Assembly (NCBI GenBank): GCA_037131065.1
Contig: JBAXRT010000059.1
Span: 1-16,974, forward strand
From: JBAXRT01 sp037131065
Lineage (GTDB): Bacteria; Bacteroidota; Bacteroidia; Bacteroidales; FEN-979
DNA length: 16,974 nt
Direction: 5' to 3'
In this document: positions 14,020 to 16,974 of the stretch, one piece after another
Layout of the letters: every line of letters starts with the position of its first letter
Position numbering within the stretch: position 1 is the first letter of the stretch
The notes under the pieces: model-generated
The model's input: only the letters and a program-made list of their open reading frames with translations
Databases searched by the model: none
Told to the model about the DNA's origin: nothing
Program-made: the position numbers and the translations under genes

Positions 14020-14570
14020 AAACAGACCTTTCCAGGTACGATAACAGCGACTATCTTCCGGGAGGGGGGCCCCTTAAACGGCTGTTGTGGTATTATGTGA
14101 ATGTGCTCTTCTTCAAATCGAGGATGGGCCCGTCGAACAAGATAAAGGTTGCCCTCCTGCGGAAATTCGGAGCCTCGGTGGGCAAGGGGGTCCGGATCAA
14201 GCCCTCGGTGAACATCAAGTACCCGTGGCGGCTGAAGATCGGCGACTACACCTGGATCGGGGAGGATTCGTGGATCGACAACCTCGCCGATGTATCCATC
14301 GGCAGCAACTGCTGCATCTCGCAGGGAGCCATGCTGCTCTGCGGGAACCACAATTTTCGCAGGGAGACCTTCGACCTGATGATCGGTAAGATCACGCTGG
14401 AGGATGGCGTATGGGTGGGCACCCACAGCATCGTCTGCCCGGGGGTGACCTGTAAAAGCCATTCGGTTTTGTCGGTGAACTCGGTAGCAACCCGCGACAT
14501 GGAGCCCTATACCATATACCAGGGAAACCCTGCCGTGAAGGTAAAAGAACGTATTTTCGAAAAGGAGTAA
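14016..14570 (+). CDS. WcaF-like hexapeptide acetyltransferase
   Basis: A 184-aa left-handed beta-helix acyltransferase, close in length and layout to WcaF, the colanic acid O-acetyltransferase. Hexapeptide repeats occupy about residues 53-165 (for example VRIKPSVNIKY, IGDYTWIGEDSWIDN, VSIGSNCCISQGAMLLCG, ITLEDGVWVGTHSIVCPGVT). H112 in GNHNF is in the catalytic histidine position for this family. The C-terminal IYQGNPAVKVKER tail is also standard. It probably O-acetylates a sugar of the repeat unit using acetyl-CoA. The ATG overlaps the preceding stop by 4 nt, and its TAA shares one base with the next start. Confidence 0.9.
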   Translation: MKTDLSRYDNSDYLPGGGPLKRLLWYYVNVLFFKSRMGPSNKIKVALLRKFGASVGKGVRIKPSVNIKYPWRLKIGDYTWIGEDSWIDNLADVSIGSNCCISQGAMLLCGNHNFRRETFDLMIGKITLEDGVWVGTHSIVCPGVTCKSHSVLSVNSVATRDMEPYTIYQGNPAVKVKERIFEKE

Positions 14571-15337
14571 TGAAAATATCCGTCATAACGATCACCTATA
14601 ACAGCGAGAAGACGCTGCGCGACACCATCGAATCGGTGCTGGGGCAATCTTACCCTGATATCGAGTACATCGTGGTTGACGGGAAATCGAAGGACGGCAC
14701 GTGTGATATTGTACGCTCCTACGGCGACCGGATCACGAAATTCGTCTCGGAAAAAGACAACGGATTATACGATGCCCTCAACAAGGGGATCGGGCTTGCC
14801 ACCGGCGATGTGGTCGGTTTTCTTCACTCCGATGATATATATGCCTCCGCCGAGACGGTCAAACTGATCGCCGAGGCTTTCAACCGCTTCGGGGTGGATG
14901 CGGTTTACGGCGACCTGGTCTATGTTGACCAGCATGATACCGGGAAGATAATTCGTTTCTGGCGTTCGGGGAAGTTCCACCGTTCCCGTGCCCTGGCCGG
15001 GTGGATGCCGCCCCACCCGACCTTCTACGTGAAGCGGGAGGTGTACGAAAAATACGGCAGGTTCAACACGACGTTCAGGATCGCGGCCGATTATGAATCG
15101 ATCCTCAGGTTCCTGGTGCGTTTCAGGATCTCGACCTTTTACATACCCCTTATCCTCGTGAGGATGCGCGTAGGCGGAGAGAGCAACAAGAGCATCCGGA
15201 ACGTGATCAGGAAAAGCATGGAGGATATCCGTGCCATGCATACCAACGGACTCATTACGGTGGCAGCGCTCTTCAATAAGAATGCATCGAAGTTCAAGCA
15301 GTTCATGCCGCCGGAGTGGGTGAACCGGCAGATTTAA
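14570..15337 (+). CDS. WcaE-like GT2 family glycosyltransferase
   Basis: A 255-aa inverting GT-A glycosyltransferase of the WcaE-like GT2 group. The N-terminus has the nucleotide-binding start VITITYNSEKTLRDTIESV, then EYIVVDGKSKDGT. The metal-binding acidic motif is at D88-D89 (GFLHSDDIYAS), preceded by the EKDNGLYDALNKG segment highly characteristic of this group. PPHPTFYVKREVYEKYG and AADYE lie in the acceptor and catalytic region. The length is normal. It overlaps the acetyltransferase gene by 1 nt. A 19-nt gap with no visible promoter separates it from the WecA-like gene. It probably adds one sugar to the polyprenyl-linked intermediate. Confidence 0.9.
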   Translation: MKISVITITYNSEKTLRDTIESVLGQSYPDIEYIVVDGKSKDGTCDIVRSYGDRITKFVSEKDNGLYDALNKGIGLATGDVVGFLHSDDIYASAETVKLIAEAFNRFGVDAVYGDLVYVDQHDTGKIIRFWRSGKFHRSRALAGWMPPHPTFYVKREVYEKYGRFNTTFRIAADYESILRFLVRFRISTFYIPLILVRMRVGGESNKSIRNVIRKSMEDIRAMHTNGLITVAALFNKNASKFKQFMPPEWVNRQI

Positions 15338-15356
15338 CAATATACCAACAGGGATT

Positions 15357-16541
15357 ATGATCAAAACGGACCTTTTCAGAGAGTTTTTCTCAACCCTGCA
15401 TCCCTCCGAGTGGTGGATCTCCCTTGTTGCTTTTGCCATCGGATTTACCGTCTGCCTGGTCCTCATACCTCTCATCATCAGATTCTCGGTACGCCACAAC
15501 CTGGTGGATAAGCCGAACGAGCGCAAGGTTCATAAGGTTCCCATCAGCCGGCTCGGCGGAGCAGGTATTGTGGCCGGTGTGCTGGTCACAGCCCCGCTCT
15601 GGTTTATCCAGGGGAACACACCTGTCCTTCTCCACCTGCTTGCTGGCATGCTCATCCTCATCGTGATCGGGGTGATCGACGACCTGCGCGAGCTCACGCC
15701 GAAGGTCAAATTCCTTGGCCAGGTCGTGGCAGCCCTCTTCCTGGCCCATGCCGGCCTGCTGATCGACAACCTCTTCGGGATCTTCGGGATCGGACAGCTG
15801 CCGGTTGCAGTCCAGTATATCATCACTGTTTTTATCGTGGCAGGGGTCATCAATGCGTTCAACCTGATCGACGGGATCGACGGGCTGGCAGGAGGACTTG
15901 CCCTGATCGACATGACCGGATTCTTTATCCTCTTCTTTGTTGCCGACAGCTTCAGCCTGGCGATCCTGGCCGCCTCGGTGGGGGGAGCCCTGCTTGGTTT
16001 CCTGAAGTATAATTATCACCCGGCAAGGATTTTCATGGGCGACACCGGCTCCATGATCCTCGGGTTCCTTCTGTCTGCCACAGGGCTTTCGGCCCTGGTC
16101 CTCAGCCGGGGAGCTGCCCCCTGCTTCAACTACAGCGAATCTGCCATCATCGTCTTCAGTATCTTTCTGCTGCCGGTTTACGATACGCTGAGGGTCTTTG
16201 CCGGCAGGGTCATCAACCGGAAATCTCCGTTCAGCCCGGATAAGACGCACATACACCATCTCCTGATGCAGACGGGCTTCAACCACCCGAGGTCGGCCAA
16301 AATCCTCTATTTTGCAAACATCGTACTGATCATCACCGGGTTCCTGCTGCGCGACAAGGGAATGATCCTGGTCGCCCCCCTCCTGCTGCTCGAGGTAGTC
16401 CTCATCTCTGAATTTCTTACACTCTATAAACTGGTCCGGGCCCTGTTCAAAGGAAAAAGCATGAAGAACAAAGCGCTCAGGATGCAGGTCGACAACCGGC
16501 TGATCATCGATAACCTGGAGGAGAATGATGGAAAAAAGTGA
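15357..16541 (+). CDS. WecA-family undecaprenyl-phosphate sugar-1-phosphate transferase
   Basis: A 394-aa polytopic membrane enzyme that should load a HexNAc-1-phosphate onto undecaprenyl phosphate to start repeat-unit synthesis. It shows the KPNERKVHKVPISRLGG signature, D108-D109 (GVIDDL), D172 (FNLIDGIDGL), D229 (FMGDTGS) and the HIHH cluster H298/H300/H301, all expected in active WecA-type enzymes, with about 11 hydrophobic segments. Compared with the paralogue at 2527, its N-terminal signature is closer to classical WecA and it has an added charged cytosolic tail (about residues 365-394). The tail-coding end contains the ribosome-binding site and start of the next gene, a receiver-domain protein, so synthesis of the two is coupled. 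Confidence 0.92.
   Translation: MIKTDLFREFFSTLHPSEWWISLVAFAIGFTVCLVLIPLIIRFSVRHNLVDKPNERKVHKVPISRLGGAGIVAGVLVTAPLWFIQGNTPVLLHLLAGMLILIVIGVIDDLRELTPKVKFLGQVVAALFLAHAGLLIDNLFGIFGIGQLPVAVQYIITVFIVAGVINAFNLIDGIDGLAGGLALIDMTGFFILFFVADSFSLAILAASVGGALLGFLKYNYHPARIFMGDTGSMILGFLLSATGLSALVLSRGAAPCFNYSESAIIVFSIFLLPVYDTLRVFAGRVINRKSPFSPDKTHIHHLLMQTGFNHPRSAKILYFANIVLIITGFLLRDKGMILVAPLLLLEVVLISEFLTLYKLVRALFKGKSMKNKALRMQVDNRLIIDNLEENDGKK
16517..16523 (+). promoter_or_regulatory. Strong Shine-Dalgarno sequence for the receiver-domain gene
   Basis: GGAGGAG lies inside the 3' end of the WecA-like gene. It is followed by two in-frame ATG codons (16525 and 16528). The second has the better, though still short, spacing of 4 nt, so it is preferred. 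A strong site like this is uncommon in this window. Confidence 0.55.
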
Positions 16542-16974
16542 CGCGCCGAAAATTTTCATAGTCGAGGACAATGAGATGTTCTCGGAGACCCTGCAGATCG
16601 CCCTTAAGCAGCTTGGCTATTCCGTTACGGCCTTCCGTTCGGGCGAAGAGATGATCTCCTACTGGGAGGAGGATCCCGGTATCATCCTACTCGACTATTT
16701 CATTGAAAGCGCCCAGGGGGTGGCGATGAACGGGAAAAAGATCCTCCGCTTCATCCGGAGGATCAACAAAAGCCTTCCGGTAATCATCCTTACCTCCAAC
16801 AGCGATATCGGTGAGGCGACGGAGATGCTGAAGCTGGGAGCCATTGATTTCATCCTCAAGGATGACGAGCTGTTACCGAACCTGAAAAAGACGATCACCC
16901 AGGTGCTGGAGACGGTGAAGCTTCGCAGGGAGATGTCGGAAAACAAAGAACAGATAAAAAAATACAGGCTTCGT
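16528..16974 (+). CDS. Receiver-domain protein, C-terminus cut off by the window
   Basis: An open frame with no stop before the window end, at least 149 aa. The start is ATG 16528 (or 16525), overlapping the WecA-like gene by 14-17 nt. It encodes a receiver domain with IFIVEDNEMF, phospho-acceptor D56 (ILLDYF), T89 (ILTSN) and K111 (FILKDD). The loop after D56 is longer than usual before the conserved MNG. A charged helical, coiled-coil-like segment follows (LRREMSENKEQIKKYR), so an output domain such as AAA+/NtrC-type, or none, could lie beyond the edge. Its K-D-D/E segment after the conserved lysine resembles that of the regulator at 11435. Confidence 0.88.
   Translation, partial: MEKSDAPKIFIVEDNEMFSETLQIALKQLGYSVTAFRSGEEMISYWEEDPGIILLDYFIESAQGVAMNGKKILRFIRRINKSLPVIILTSNSDIGEATEMLKLGAIDFILKDDELLPNLKKTITQVLETVKLRREMSENKEQIKKYRLR

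Noticed and set aside
15390..16571. Long minus-strand open frame (393 codons) opposite the WecA-like gene
   Set aside because: The product is a low-complexity, Asp/Glu/Gln-rich shadow of the antisense strand. The plus-strand frame has all WecA catalytic motifs. No promoter or family signature supports the antisense frame.

Overview
The window most likely comes from an environmental member of the Bacteroidota (Bacteroidales-like). The evidence is indirect. Several gene starts are preceded by the Bacteroidota-type promoter (about TTTG, 19-21 bp, then TAnnTTTG), and most starts lack a strong Shine-Dalgarno sequence. Soluble hybrid histidine kinases, an AAA/DUF4143 ATPase and WecA-like transferases are also common in that phylum. 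No rRNA, tRNA, CRISPR array or transposase was seen.

Layout. (1) 1-3606: two GT4 glycosyltransferases and a WecA/MraY-type polyprenyl-phosphate sugar-phosphate transferase, separated by a repeat-rich gap (2322-2526). (2) 3607-5233: an AT-richer AAA ATPase/DUF4143 gene, alone between two gaps full of short tandem repeats; related 9-bp-period repeats lie on both sides of it. (3) 5234-8524: a two-gene unit encoding a GlcG/HbpS-like small protein and a 953-aa cytosolic hybrid kinase (GAF-PAS-PAS-PAS-HisKA-HATPase-REC). (4) 8539-11302, minus strand: a second hybrid kinase (PAS-HisKA-HATPase-REC-HPt) followed by an ElyC/YdcF-like DUF218 membrane protein. (5) 11303-11434: a divergent regulatory region with one promoter per strand and a duplicated 17-bp element. 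(6) 11435-16974: a tightly packed plus-strand operon: REC-only response regulator, two GT4 enzymes, a WcaF-like acetyltransferase, a GT2 enzyme, a second WecA-like transferase, and a REC protein cut off by the window end.

How the genes may work together. The glycosyltransferases, acetyltransferase and two initiating transferases point to assembly of one or two lipid-linked exopolysaccharide or O-antigen-type repeat units. Flippase, polymerase and export genes are not in the window. The signalling genes interleaved with them suggest phosphorelay control of polysaccharide production. The minus-strand kinase carries its own HPt domain and is divergent from the REC-only regulator that heads the polysaccharide operon, so a His-Asp-His-Asp chain can be drawn, though only by inference.

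The least ordinary features are: the variety of 7-bp and 9-bp-period intergenic repeats, several ending against promoters; two promoters placed so close to their ATG that leaderless mRNAs are predicted; the GlcG/HbpS-like gene coupled to a cytosolic hybrid kinase; and the duplicated element shared by the divergent promoters.
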